From Pseudonocardia autotrophica (GTDB lineage Bacteria > Actinomycetota > Actinomycetes > Mycobacteriales > Pseudonocardiaceae): DNA of 64,000 bases. Under the pieces are notes generated by a model. The model was given only the letters and a program-made list of their open reading frames with translations. It had not been told where the DNA came from and did not search any database. The stretch spans positions 27,148 through 91,147 of the forward strand of contig NZ_JNYD01000023.1 of assembly GCF_000717175.1 (NCBI RefSeq), read 5' to 3'. Of the stretch, positions 34,942 through 42,334 are shown piece by piece (positions within the stretch are counted from its first letter, which is position 1; the number at the start of each line of letters is the position of its first letter). The position numbers and the translations under genes were made by a program.

Positions 34942-35187
34942 GTGGACATCACGCCCGGGGCGCTGAAGCACGGCATCCCGGCCGACGCCATCCGGGCGGT
35001 CGTGGCCGCGCCGCTGTGGCGGGTGCCGCAGGAGCCCGGCCGGACGCTGTGCATCGGCCCGGACCAGGACCGCAACCTGCTGGAGGTCGTGGTCGAGCGC
35101 GGGCCGGTGGGGGAGCGGGTGGTGCACGCGATGCGGCTGCGGCCCAAGCACTACGCGCACCTGGACCACTCCTCCGACGTGAGCTGA
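34942..35187 (+). CDS. Small BrnT-like protein, function unknown
   Basis: 81 residues. The N-terminal ALKHGIPADAIRAVV, central RTLCIGPDQDRNLLEVVVE and C-terminal VVHAMRLRPKHY follow the layout of a small actinobacterial family that resembles BrnT-type RNase folds (KHGxxxxDI, IGP, LLE, HAMxxRPK). Toxin activity is not established for this group, and no BrnA-like antitoxin gene is adjacent, so a toxin-antitoxin call is not made. GTG start ten bases after thiZ without a clear ribosome binding site. Confidence 0.65.
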   Translation: MDITPGALKHGIPADAIRAVVAAPLWRVPQEPGRTLCIGPDQDRNLLEVVVERGPVGERVVHAMRLRPKHYAHLDHSSDVS

Positions 35188-35236
35188 CGCCACGCTCGCC
35201 GCGGCCGGGCAGGCGTTCCCGCAGCTCACCGGGGGT

Positions 35237-35278
35237 CGTGAGTGCCGACTGCCGCTAGAGGGGCAGTCGGCACTCACG
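35237..35278. repeat. Palindromic repeat, family A
   Basis: Perfect 17-base arms (CGTGAGTGCCGACTGCC and its reverse complement) around an eight-base loop (GCTAGAGG). It lies between the convergent BrnT-like and IniB-like genes and may act as a terminator. A degenerate copy lies after cobM, and the arm core AGTCGGCACT is shared with the palindrome near 40.1 kb. Confidence 0.9.
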
Positions 35279-35280
35279 GA

Positions 35281-36177
35281 TCAGGCGTGCAGGTCGAAGG
35301 AGTGGTCGATCGAGTGGTCGTCGGTCGCGTGGCTGTCGACCGCGTGGCTGTCGTCGACCGTGTGGTCGTCGGTGAACGAGTGGTCGTCGGACACGTGGGT
35401 GTCGGTGTCGTTGTGGCCGCTGTCGACGTGGCTGTCGTCGTGCGAGTCGTCGTGCGAGTCGTCGTGGCTGTCCGTCGAGTTGTGCGCGTCGGACTGCGTC
35501 GCGTCGCCGCCCTTGTCCGCGAGCGACCCGGAGCCGAAGTTCGCCAGGTGGTCGTTGCTGTCGGTGAAGTTCCCGGTGGCGGGGCCGGTGCCGGAGAGCG
35601 CGCCGCCGTGGTCGGCGGTGGCACCGGACTGGTTGACCGCCGAGCCGGAGCCGAAGGAAGCGGCGTTGTCGTCCCCGTTCACCACCTCGTTGCCCCGGCC
35701 GGCCACGGCGTGGTCGCCGGTCGCGACGGGGGCGCGGTCGTCGCCGCCGACCGCGACGGACCCGTCACCCGTGGCGTTGGCCTGGTGCAGGTCGATGCGC
35801 TGGTCGACGTCGCCGCCGTGGGTGTCGATGTCCTGGTGGAAGGACTGGTCGATGAAGGTCCTCCGGTCGTCGACGAAGGTGTTGGTGATGTACGTCTTGA
35901 GGTAGTCGGCGGCCTCGGTGTGCGGGTCGTGGTGGCCGGAGTCGTCGTGGTGGTGGTGCACGGGCGGGGCCGGCGGCAGCTCGTGGTGGCCGTGGCCGTC
36001 CCAGTCGTGGTGCGGGCCGTCGGCCGCGAGGGTCACCGCGTCCTTGATGTCCTCGGGGGACAGGTCGGCGAGCCCGCACTCCTGGAGGTAGCCGGCCGGG
36101 TCGGCGAGGAACGCCTGCTGCTCGGCGGGGTTCTGCAGCAGGTTCATGAGCAGGTCGAGCAGGGTCGTGGTGGCCAC
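35281..36177 (-). CDS. IniB N-terminal-domain protein with His/Asp-rich tail
   Basis: 298 residues. Residues 1-50 match the IniB N-terminal domain (LLDLLMNLLQNPAEQQAFLA, then DPAGYLQECGLADLSPEDI), named for mycobacterial IniB, product of an isoniazid-induced operon. A His-rich patch follows (PPVHHHHDDSGHHDPH), then a Gly/Asn/Asp-rich middle with repeats of GSGSAVNQSG / GSGSLADKGG type, and a C-terminal 80 residues almost entirely Asp/His/Ser/Thr (SHDDSHDDSHDDSH). No signal peptide or membrane helix. The GTG at 36177 has GGGAGA upstream. In mycobacteria iniB precedes dynamin-like iniA/iniC; none is here, though the kinase at 25957 carries a dynamin-like domain. Metal binding by the His/Asp tail is an inference. 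Confidence 0.82.
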   Translation of the reverse strand: MATTTLLDLLMNLLQNPAEQQAFLADPAGYLQECGLADLSPEDIKDAVTLAADGPHHDWDGHGHHELPPAPPVHHHHDDSGHHDPHTEAADYLKTYITNTFVDDRRTFIDQSFHQDIDTHGGDVDQRIDLHQANATGDGSVAVGGDDRAPVATGDHAVAGRGNEVVNGDDNAASFGSGSAVNQSGATADHGGALSGTGPATGNFTDSNDHLANFGSGSLADKGGDATQSDAHNSTDSHDDSHDDSHDDSHVDSGHNDTDTHVSDDHSFTDDHTVDDSHAVDSHATDDHSIDHSFDLHA

Positions 36178-36547
36178 GGTGGTCTCCCGGGTGTCGTCGC
36201 GGAATTGCCCTCGGCGGGCGGTTCGGCGACGACGTTAGGAACGGGGGCCGCGGAAGGGATCGGGCGTGGACCCCCGTTTCCGCGGCCGCCGTGCGGGGAC
36301 GGTGCGGCAATTCCGACAACGGGGCGGCGGAACGCTCCATCCGCTCAGGTGACCTGCGACGACTCCCTTTCTCGGCAGGAACCGGACGGCCGGTCACCAA
36401 GGCGGCGAGTACGCCGGAAAGCGCTTTTCGGCGGGCCGTTTTACGACTGCATGAGGAAACCCGGATCGGCGGCGGAGAGAATACGGGCCGCTCTTGACCT
36501 CGGCTTGCCCGGAACCCCCGTTCCGCGCCCCGATCGGGTGCGGGGGC
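36178..36547. other. Intergenic region, IniB-like / HAD
   Basis: About 370 bases with no supported gene. It is less GC-rich than its surroundings near 36360-36480 (GCCGTTTTACGACTGCATGAGG). It should hold the promoter of the IniB-like gene; no clear motif was identified. Confidence 0.4.
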
Positions 36548-37204
36548 TCAACCCGGGAGCTCGGCCAGCGCCCCGACCGTCGGCACCCGGTGGTCCGGCG
36601 CCTGCACGTGCTCGGGGTAGCGCCGGCCGTCCCGGTCGATCCACGCCGTCCGCATCCCGGCGCGCGCGGCCCCGTGCAGGTCCCACGGGTGCACGGCGAC
36701 CATCAGCAGCTCGCCGGGCTCCCTCCGGCACACCCGGGCGGCGAACTCGTACGCGCCCGGGGCCGGCTTCCAGATCCCGGCGTCGTCGACCGAGAGGACG
36801 TACTCGAACTCGTCCCGGATCCCCGCCTCGCCGAGCAGCCGCTCCGCGACCGAGGTCGAGCCGTTGGACAGCGTGACGAGCCGCGAGCCGGCCGCCCGCA
36901 GCCGGTGGACCCCCTCGGCGACGTCCGGGTGCAGCGGCAGCCCGAGGAAGCCCCTGATCACATGGTCGGGTGCGTCCTCGTCGGAGGTGTAGGGCGCCAG
37001 GAGGTCCAGCGCGGTCTCCCGGGCCACCTCCGCGAAGGGCCGGTAGTCGCCGGCGGCGGCCAGCGCGATCCCCTCCCGCAGGGTGCTCGCGAACCACAGG
37101 GTCGAGAGGTGCTCGGGGGCGCCGAGCTCGCTGAACCGCTCGGCCAGCGGGCGCAGGTCGGAGAGGGTCTCGTTGACGTCGAAGACCACCGTCTCGGGAG
37201 CCAT
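36548..37204 (-). CDS. Type II haloacid dehalogenase (HAD hydrolase)
   Basis: 218 residues. HAD motif I FDVNETLSDLRPL (nucleophile Asp9), motif II VTLSNGSTSVAERLL, motif III Lys in VSVDD-AGIWKPAP..., and motif IV MVAVHPWDLHGA. The DVNETL and LSNGS forms are typical of (S)-2-haloacid dehalogenases, which hydrolyse 2-haloalkanoates to 2-hydroxyacids via an ester on the Asp. The real substrate may not be halogenated. The ATG at 37204 is divergent from cobL; apparently monocistronic. Confidence 0.87.
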   Translation of the reverse strand: MAPETVVFDVNETLSDLRPLAERFSELGAPEHLSTLWFASTLREGIALAAAGDYRPFAEVARETALDLLAPYTSDEDAPDHVIRGFLGLPLHPDVAEGVHRLRAAGSRLVTLSNGSTSVAERLLGEAGIRDEFEYVLSVDDAGIWKPAPGAYEFAARVCRREPGELLMVAVHPWDLHGAARAGMRTAWIDRDGRRYPEHVQAPDHRVPTVGALAELPG

Positions 37205-37297
37205 GCCGGCGATCGTCGCACCGGCGGGCCCGCGCCGCCGTGCTTCCGCCCACGACGCCGACCGCGATCACCCGGCCGCCACGTATGGTCTGCAGCC

Positions 37298-38524
37298 GTG
37301 AACACGGGTGCGCACGAGGGGCCGGCGGTCACCGTCGTCGGGATCGGGGCGGACGGCTGGTCCGGGCTCGCCGGCACGGCCCAGGAGACCCTCGCGGCGG
37401 CCGAGGTGATCCTCGGTGGGCCGCGCCAGCTGGACCTGGTGGCGGGCAAGGTCGAGGCCGAGCTCGTGGCGTGGCCGTCGCCGCTGGTCCCGGCGCCGCC
37501 GGGGCTGCTGGCGAAGTACGCCGGACAGCGGCTCTGCGCGCTGGCCTCCGGCGACCCGATGTTCTTCGGCCTCGGCGCGACGCTGGCCCGCACCGTCGGC
37601 GCCGAGCAGATGCACGTGATCCCGCACCCGTCGTCGGTCACCCTGGCCTGCGCGCGGCTCGGCTGGCCGAGCGAGGACGTCGAGGTGGTGAGCGTCGTCG
37701 GCCGCCCGGTCGAACGGCTGCGCCGCTCGGTGAGTCCCGGCCGCCGGGTCCTCGTCCTCAGCGCGGGCGCCGCCTCGCCGGCGCTGATCGCCGCCCAGCT
37801 CACCGCGGACGGGTTCGGCCCCAGCCGGCTCACCGTCCTCGAGCAGCTCGGGGGGCCGGGGGAGCGGCTGTACTCCGGTATCGCGCGGGACTGGCTGCAC
37901 CCGGAGGGCGATGCGCTCAACGTCGTCGCCGTGGAGTGCGCCGCCGCGCCGGGCGCGCGGGTGCTCGGCGAGGTTCCCGGCCTGCCGGACGACGCCTACG
38001 CCCACGACGGGCAGCTCACCAAGCGCGAGGTCCGGGCGGTCACCCTCGCCCACCTCGCCCCGCGCCCCGGCCAGACGCTCTGGGACGTCGGCGCCGGCGC
38101 CGGCAGCATCGCGATCGAGTGGATGCGCGCCCACCGCTCCTGCTGGGCGGTCGCCGTCGAGTCGCATCCCGAACGCGCGCAACGCATCCGGCACAACGCC
38201 GCGGCGCTCGGCGTGCCCGCGCTGCAGGTCGTGACCGGGCGCGCCCCCGGGGCCCTCGCCGACCTGCCCCCGCCCGACGCCGTGTTCATCGGCGGCGGCC
38301 TCACCCGCGACGGTGTCCTCGAGGCGTGCGTGGAGGCCCTGCCCGCGGGCGGCCGGCTGGTGGCCAACGGCGTCACGGTGGAGTCCGAGGCCGCGCTCGC
38401 CGCCGCCCGCGAACGGTTCGGCGGCACCCTGGTGCGGCTGCAGGTCGCGCGCGCCGAGCCCGTCGGCGGGTTCCTCGGCTGGAAGCCCGCCATGCCCGTC
38501 ACGATCTGGAGCTGCGACGTATGA
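37298..38524 (+). CDS. cobL: Precorrin-6Y C5,C15-methyltransferase, decarboxylating
   Basis: 408-residue bifunctional CobL of aerobic B12 synthesis. The CbiE half (1-200) is a tetrapyrrole methylase (VTVVGIGADGWSGLAG; ALASGDPMFFGLG); the CbiT half (from about 225: HDGQLTKREVRAVTLAHLAP, then WDVGAGAGSIAIEWM) binds SAM for the second methylation and acetate decarboxylation. The GTG at 37298 is the first start in frame near the conserved N-terminus. Its stop overlaps cobM (ATGA). Starts the plus-strand cobLMK group. Confidence 0.94.
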   Translation: MNTGAHEGPAVTVVGIGADGWSGLAGTAQETLAAAEVILGGPRQLDLVAGKVEAELVAWPSPLVPAPPGLLAKYAGQRLCALASGDPMFFGLGATLARTVGAEQMHVIPHPSSVTLACARLGWPSEDVEVVSVVGRPVERLRRSVSPGRRVLVLSAGAASPALIAAQLTADGFGPSRLTVLEQLGGPGERLYSGIARDWLHPEGDALNVVAVECAAAPGARVLGEVPGLPDDAYAHDGQLTKREVRAVTLAHLAPRPGQTLWDVGAGAGSIAIEWMRAHRSCWAVAVESHPERAQRIRHNAAALGVPALQVVTGRAPGALADLPPPDAVFIGGGLTRDGVLEACVEALPAGGRLVANGVTVESEAALAAARERFGGTLVRLQVARAEPVGGFLGWKPAMPVTIWSCDV

Positions 38525-39264
38525 CCGTGCACTTCATCGGCGCCGGCCCCGGCGCCGTCGACCTGCTGACCCTCCGCGCCCGCGACCTCGTCGCGGCCTC
38601 GCCGGTGTGCCTCTACGCGGGCTCGCTGGTCCCGCCGGAGATGCTGGAGCTCTGCCCGCCCGACGCCCGCACCGTCGACACCGCGCTGATGACGCTGGCC
38701 GAGATCGTCGACGAGATGGTGCGGGCGCACGAGCACGGGCTCGACGTCGCGCGGCTGGCCTCCGGCGATCCGTCGGTCTTCTCCGCGATGGCCGAGCAGA
38801 TGCGGCGGCTCGACGCAGCCGGCGTGCCCTACGACGTCACGCCCGGGGTGCCGGCGTACGCCGCGGCGGCCGCCTCGCTCAGGCGCGAGCTCACGGTCCC
38901 GACGGTCGCCCAGACCGTCACGCTGACCCGCATCGCGGCCCGGGCCACCCCGATGCCCGAGGGTGAGTCCCTGGAGGCGCTGGGCACCGCCGGCGGCACG
39001 CTGGTGCTGCACCTGGCCGTGCACCGCATCGACGAGGTCGTGAAGGAGCTGGCGCCGTCCTACGGCGCCGACTGCCCGGCCGCCGTGGTGGCCTACGCCA
39101 GCCGGGAGCACGAGATCGTGCTGCGCGGGCGGCTCGACGACATCGCCCACGCCGTGCACGAGGCCGGCATCCAGCGCACCGCGGTGATCATCGTCGGCCC
39201 GGCCCTCGCGGCCGAGCAGTTCCCGGACAGCCACCTGTACTCCGACACCCGCTGCCGTGCGTGA
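38521..39264 (+). CDS. cobM: Precorrin-4 C11-methyltransferase
   Basis: 247 residues. Tetrapyrrole methylase fold with FIGAGPGAVDLLTLRARDL at the N-terminus, the CobM block CLYAGSLVPPEMLELCPPDA, SAM-loop VARLASGDPSVFSAMAEQM and VTPGVPAYAAAAASLRRELT. It methylates precorrin-4 at C-11 to precorrin-5. The ATG overlaps the cobL stop by four bases, so the two are coupled. A degenerate palindrome follows before cobK. Confidence 0.94.
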   Translation: MTVHFIGAGPGAVDLLTLRARDLVAASPVCLYAGSLVPPEMLELCPPDARTVDTALMTLAEIVDEMVRAHEHGLDVARLASGDPSVFSAMAEQMRRLDAAGVPYDVTPGVPAYAAAAASLRRELTVPTVAQTVTLTRIAARATPMPEGESLEALGTAGGTLVLHLAVHRIDEVVKELAPSYGADCPAAVVAYASREHEIVLRGRLDDIAHAVHEAGIQRTAVIIVGPALAAEQFPDSHLYSDTRCRA

Positions 39265-39265
39265 C

Positions 39266-39300
39266 AACTGCCCCTAGAGCGGCACTCGCCGCTCACGACC
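39266..39300. repeat. Degenerate palindromic repeat related to family A
   Basis: The stretch between cobM and cobK contains CTGCCCCTAGAGCGGCA and ends CGCTCACGACC. It matches the reverse complement of the family A core (CTGCCGCTAGAGGGGCAG) and its GTGAG end, but the arms no longer pair fully. Read as a decayed copy. Confidence 0.5.
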
Positions 39301-39309
39301 CCTCCTGAC

Positions 39310-40056
39310 GTGCGGATACTCATCCTGGGCGGGACGTCCGACGGCCGGGCGCTCGCGGAACTCCTGCAGCCCGCCGGGCCGCGGCCCGGGTCGGCCGACC
39401 GGGCGCTCTCGGTCGTCTCCTCGCTGGCCGGGCGGGTCCGCTCGCCCCGGCTGCCGCCCGGCGAGGTGCGGATCGGCGGGTTCGGCGGGGTCGCCGGGCT
39501 GGTCGCGTACCTGCGGGGCGAGGCGGTCACGCACGTCGTCGACGCCACGCACCCCTTCGCCGCGGGGATGACGGCGAACGCCGCGGCCGCGTGCGCAGAG
39601 ACCGGCGTGCCGCTCACGATCCTGCGCCGCCCGGGCTGGACCGCGCAGCCGGGGGACCGGTGGCACCGGGTGGCGTCCCTCGCCGAGGCGGCGGAGGTGC
39701 TGCCGGGGCTGGGCGAGCGGGTGTTCCTGACGACCGGACGGCAGGACCTGGCGGCGTTCGCCGAGCTGGACCTGTGGTTCCTCGTCCGGTCGGTCGACCC
39801 TCCCGACCCGCCCGTGCCGCGGCGGATGCGGTCGATCCTGGCGCGCGGCCCGTTCACCGTCGACGGCGAGACGGCGCTCCTGCGCGAGCACGCCGTCGAC
39901 GTGCTGGTGACCAAGGACTCGGGCGGCGCGGACACCGCCGCCAAGCTCACGGCCGCCCGCGCCCTCGGCGTGCCCGTGGTGATGGTCGACCGGCCCGCGC
40001 TGCCGCCCGGCGTGCCCGTGGTGGCCACGCCCGAGGAGGCCGTCGCGGGCCTCTGA
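39310..40056 (+). CDS. cobK: Precorrin-6A reductase
   Basis: 248 residues. CobK/CbiJ family: N-terminal dinucleotide-like ILILGGTSDGRALAELL, then LRGEAVTHVVDATHPFAAGM, LRRPGWTAQPGDRWHRV, and LVTKDSGGADTAAKLTAARA near the C-terminus. It reduces precorrin-6A to 6B with NADPH. The GTG at 39310 is the only start consistent with the conserved first strand. About 45 bases separate it from cobM, filled by the decayed palindrome; it is followed by a large palindrome facing the convergent cobIJ. Confidence 0.93.
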   Translation: MRILILGGTSDGRALAELLQPAGPRPGSADRALSVVSSLAGRVRSPRLPPGEVRIGGFGGVAGLVAYLRGEAVTHVVDATHPFAAGMTANAAAACAETGVPLTILRRPGWTAQPGDRWHRVASLAEAAEVLPGLGERVFLTTGRQDLAAFAELDLWFLVRSVDPPDPPVPRRMRSILARGPFTVDGETALLREHAVDVLVTKDSGGADTAAKLTAARALGVPVVMVDRPALPPGVPVVATPEEAVAGL

Positions 40057-40057
40057 G

Positions 40058-40147
40058 CCCGCGAGTCGGCACTTCCGGGGCACCGAGTCGCGCATCCCGG
40101 TCGACCGGGATCACACAGTCGGTCGCCCGGAGGTGCCGACTCGCGGG
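40058..40147. repeat. Large palindromic element between cobK and cobIJ
   Basis: 22-base arms at 40058-40079 (CCCGCGAGTCGGCACTTCCG plus two bases) and 40126-40147 pair with one mismatch. Inside lies a second perfect palindrome, ATCCCGGTCGACCGGGAT (40094-40111), plus a further GAGTCG at 40085. It lies exactly between two converging stop codons, so it may terminate both transcripts. The arms share their core with the 22-bp arrays and family A. Confidence 0.9.
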
Positions 40148-41704
40148 TCAGGCGCCGTAGTGGCGGGGCGTGAACACGGTCGAACGCCCGTGGCGCACCA
40201 CAACCCGGGTGGTGGACGAGCCGATGATCACCAACGTCCGCATGTCGACCAGCTCGGGGTCGAGCTCGCCGAGCGTGGTGATGGTCAGGCGCTCACCGGA
40301 GCCGCCGACGTCCCGCCCGAGGACGACCGGGGTCTCCGGGGCGCGGTGCTCCAGCAGGACGTCCCGGGCGGCGCCGACCTGCCAGGGCCGCGCCTTCGAC
40401 CGCGGGTTGTAGATCGCGATCGCCAGGTCCGCCTGTGCGGCGTGGACGAGCCGGTCGACGACCGTCTCCCACGGCTTGAGCCGGTCGGAGAGCGAGATCA
40501 TCGCGTAGTCGTGGCCGAGCGGGGCGCCGACCGCGGCGGCGACGGCCTGGGCGGCGGTCAGCCCGGGCAGCACGCGCACCGGGACGTCGAGGTACTTCGG
40601 CTCCGACGCCACCTCGAGCACCGCGGTGGCCATCGCGAACACGCCCGGGTCGCCGGCGCTGACCACGGCCACGTTGCGGCCCGACGTGGCCAGGTCCAGC
40701 GCGTGCGCGGCCCGTTCGGCCTCGACGCGATTGTCGCTGGCGTGCCGGGTCTGCCGCGGGTTCGGCGGGACGCGGTCGAGGTAGGGGCCGTAGCCGACGA
40801 GGTCGTCGGCGGCGGCGAGGGCGGCTGCGACCTGCGGCGTCAGCCAGTCCCGCCCCGCCGGGCCCGTCCCGACCACGGTCACCTGCCCCTGTGAGTGGCG
40901 ATAGTCGCCATCACGACCATCGCCACTCACGACCTGGGCGGGGTCGTCGGCCTCGGCCCGCTGCTCGGCGTCATCGGGGACGCTCGCGGCGACCTCGCCG
41001 GGCAGCACGGCGATCGAGAAGTACGGCACCGACTCCGGGTCGATGTCGGCGAGGGCGCCCGTGCGTTGCCCGTCCATCGTGGCCCGCTCGACGAACCGGG
41101 CGCGGCCGAGCTTGCCCGCGTCGGCGAAGGCCTCGCGGACGGTCGTGAAGGTCCGGCCGAGCTTCATGACGGCCGCGGAGTCGGTGGCGCGCAACCGCTC
41201 GGCCAGCACCTCGCGGGGCAGCGTGCCGGGCAGGATCGTCAGGATCTCGTCCCGCTCCACCAGCGGCTGCCCGAGCGCGGCCGCGGCGGCGCTCACCGAC
41301 GTCACGCCGGGCACCACCTCGGCGCGGAACCGGCCGGCCAGCCGCTTGTGCATGTGCATGTAGGAGCCGTAGAAGAGCGGGTCGCCCTCGGCCAGCAGCA
41401 CCACGTCCCGGCCCGCGGCGAGGTGCGCGGCCAGCCGCTCGGCGGCCTCGGCGTAGAACTCGTCGATCGCGCCCTGGTAGCCGCCCGGGTGGTCGACGGT
41501 CTCCGTGGTCACCGGGTAGACCAGCGGCTCCTCGATCTGGTCGCCGCGCAGGTGCGGCTCGGCGATCCGGCGGGCGATCGAGCGGCCGTGCCGGGCCGAG
41601 TGGTAGGCGATCACGTCCGCGGCGCCGATGAGCCGGGCGGCCTTGATCGTGACGAGGTCGGGGTCGCCGGGGCCGAGGCCCACCCCGTAGAGGGTGCCGG
41701 TCAT
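40148..41704 (-). CDS. cobIJ: CobI-CobJ fusion: precorrin-2 C20- and precorrin-3B C17-methyltransferase
   Basis: 518 residues. Residues 1-245 are CobI (MTGTLYGVGLGPGDPDLVTI; VVLLAEGDPLFYGSYMHMHK; VPGVTSVSAAAAALGQPLVE), methylating precorrin-2 at C-20. Residues 275-518 are CobJ (VTVVGTGPAGRDWLTPQVAA; VVSAGDPGVFAMATAVLEVA; IAIYNPRSKARPWQV), performing ring contraction at C-17. The fusion is common in actinobacteria. Unusual here: the linker (about 258-271, VVSGDGRDGDYRHSQGQ) is encoded by a palindromic repeat of family B. It is followed upstream on the minus strand by cobH and cobG; ATG 41704 directly abuts the cobH stop. Confidence 0.94.
   Translation of the reverse strand: MTGTLYGVGLGPGDPDLVTIKAARLIGAADVIAYHSARHGRSIARRIAEPHLRGDQIEEPLVYPVTTETVDHPGGYQGAIDEFYAEAAERLAAHLAAGRDVVLLAEGDPLFYGSYMHMHKRLAGRFRAEVVPGVTSVSAAAAALGQPLVERDEILTILPGTLPREVLAERLRATDSAAVMKLGRTFTTVREAFADAGKLGRARFVERATMDGQRTGALADIDPESVPYFSIAVLPGEVAASVPDDAEQRAEADDPAQVVSGDGRDGDYRHSQGQVTVVGTGPAGRDWLTPQVAAALAAADDLVGYGPYLDRVPPNPRQTRHASDNRVEAERAAHALDLATSGRNVAVVSAGDPGVFAMATAVLEVASEPKYLDVPVRVLPGLTAAQAVAAAVGAPLGHDYAMISLSDRLKPWETVVDRLVHAAQADLAIAIYNPRSKARPWQVGAARDVLLEHRAPETPVVLGRDVGGSGERLTITTLGELDPELVDMRTLVIIGSSTTRVVVRHGRSTVFTPRHYGA
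40891..40930. repeat. Palindromic repeat, family B, inside the cobIJ linker
   Basis: GTGAGTGGCGATAGTCG pairs with CGACCATCGCCACTCAC (one mismatch), loop CCATCA. The same element occurs between genes at 47715-47756 and 63858-63899. Here it is in frame within cobIJ, coding for part of the linker between the two enzyme domains. Confidence 0.9.
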
Positions 41705-42334
41705 CTACAGCTCCTGCTCGCTGGCCAGGGCGTTCAGCGCCGCGGCGGTGATCGCCGAGCCGCCGCGGCGGCCGTGCACGACGAGGTGCTCGAGGTCGGT
41801 GCGCGCGGCGAGCGCCTCCTTGGACTCCGCGGCGCCGATGAAGCCCACGGGGATGCCGAGGATCGCGGCCGGGCGGGGCGCGCCCGCGTCGATCATGTCG
41901 AGGAGGTGGAACAGCGCGGTCGGGGCGTTGCCGATCGCGACGACGGCGCCGTCGAGCTTGTCCCGCCACAGCTCCAGCGCCGCGGCCGAGCGGGTGTTGC
42001 CCAGCTCCCGGGCGAGGTCCGGCACCCGGGGGTCCCGCAGCGTGCAGACGACCTCGTTGTCCTTCGGCAGCCGCGCCCGCGTGACGCCGGAGGCGACCAT
42101 CATCGCGTCGCACAGGATCGGCGCGCCGTCCTGCAGGGCCTTCCGGGCGGCCGTCACGACGGCGGGGGAGAAGCCGACGTCGCCGGTCAGGTCGACCTGG
42201 CCGCAGGCGTGGATCATCCGGACGACCACGTACGCCACCTCGGGCGGGAGGGCCGACAGGTCGGCCTCGGCCCGGATCGTGGCGAAGCTCCGCCGGTAGA
42301 TCTCCGCGCCGTCGCGGATGTAGTCGCTGGTCAT
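41705..42334 (-). CDS. cobH: Precorrin-8X methylmutase
   Basis: 209 residues. CobH/CbiC family: YIRDGAEIYRRSFATIRAEA at the N-terminus, VVRMIHACGQVDL with the catalytic His near 42, GAPILCDAMMVASGVTRARL, NAPTALFHLLDMID and GIPVGFIGAAESKEAL. It moves the methyl from C-11 to C-12 to give hydrogenobyrinate. ATG 42334 overlaps the cobG stop (ATGA), and its TAG stop lies immediately before the cobIJ start, giving a tight cobG-cobH-cobIJ operon. Confidence 0.95.
   Translation of the reverse strand: MTSDYIRDGAEIYRRSFATIRAEADLSALPPEVAYVVVRMIHACGQVDLTGDVGFSPAVVTAARKALQDGAPILCDAMMVASGVTRARLPKDNEVVCTLRDPRVPDLARELGNTRSAAALELWRDKLDGAVVAIGNAPTALFHLLDMIDAGAPRPAAILGIPVGFIGAAESKEALAARTDLEHLVVHGRRGGSAITAAALNALASEQEL

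Noticed and set aside
34942..35187. Toxin-antitoxin module
   Set aside because: No partner gene within the operon or on the opposite strand; only a weak fold resemblance to BrnT.
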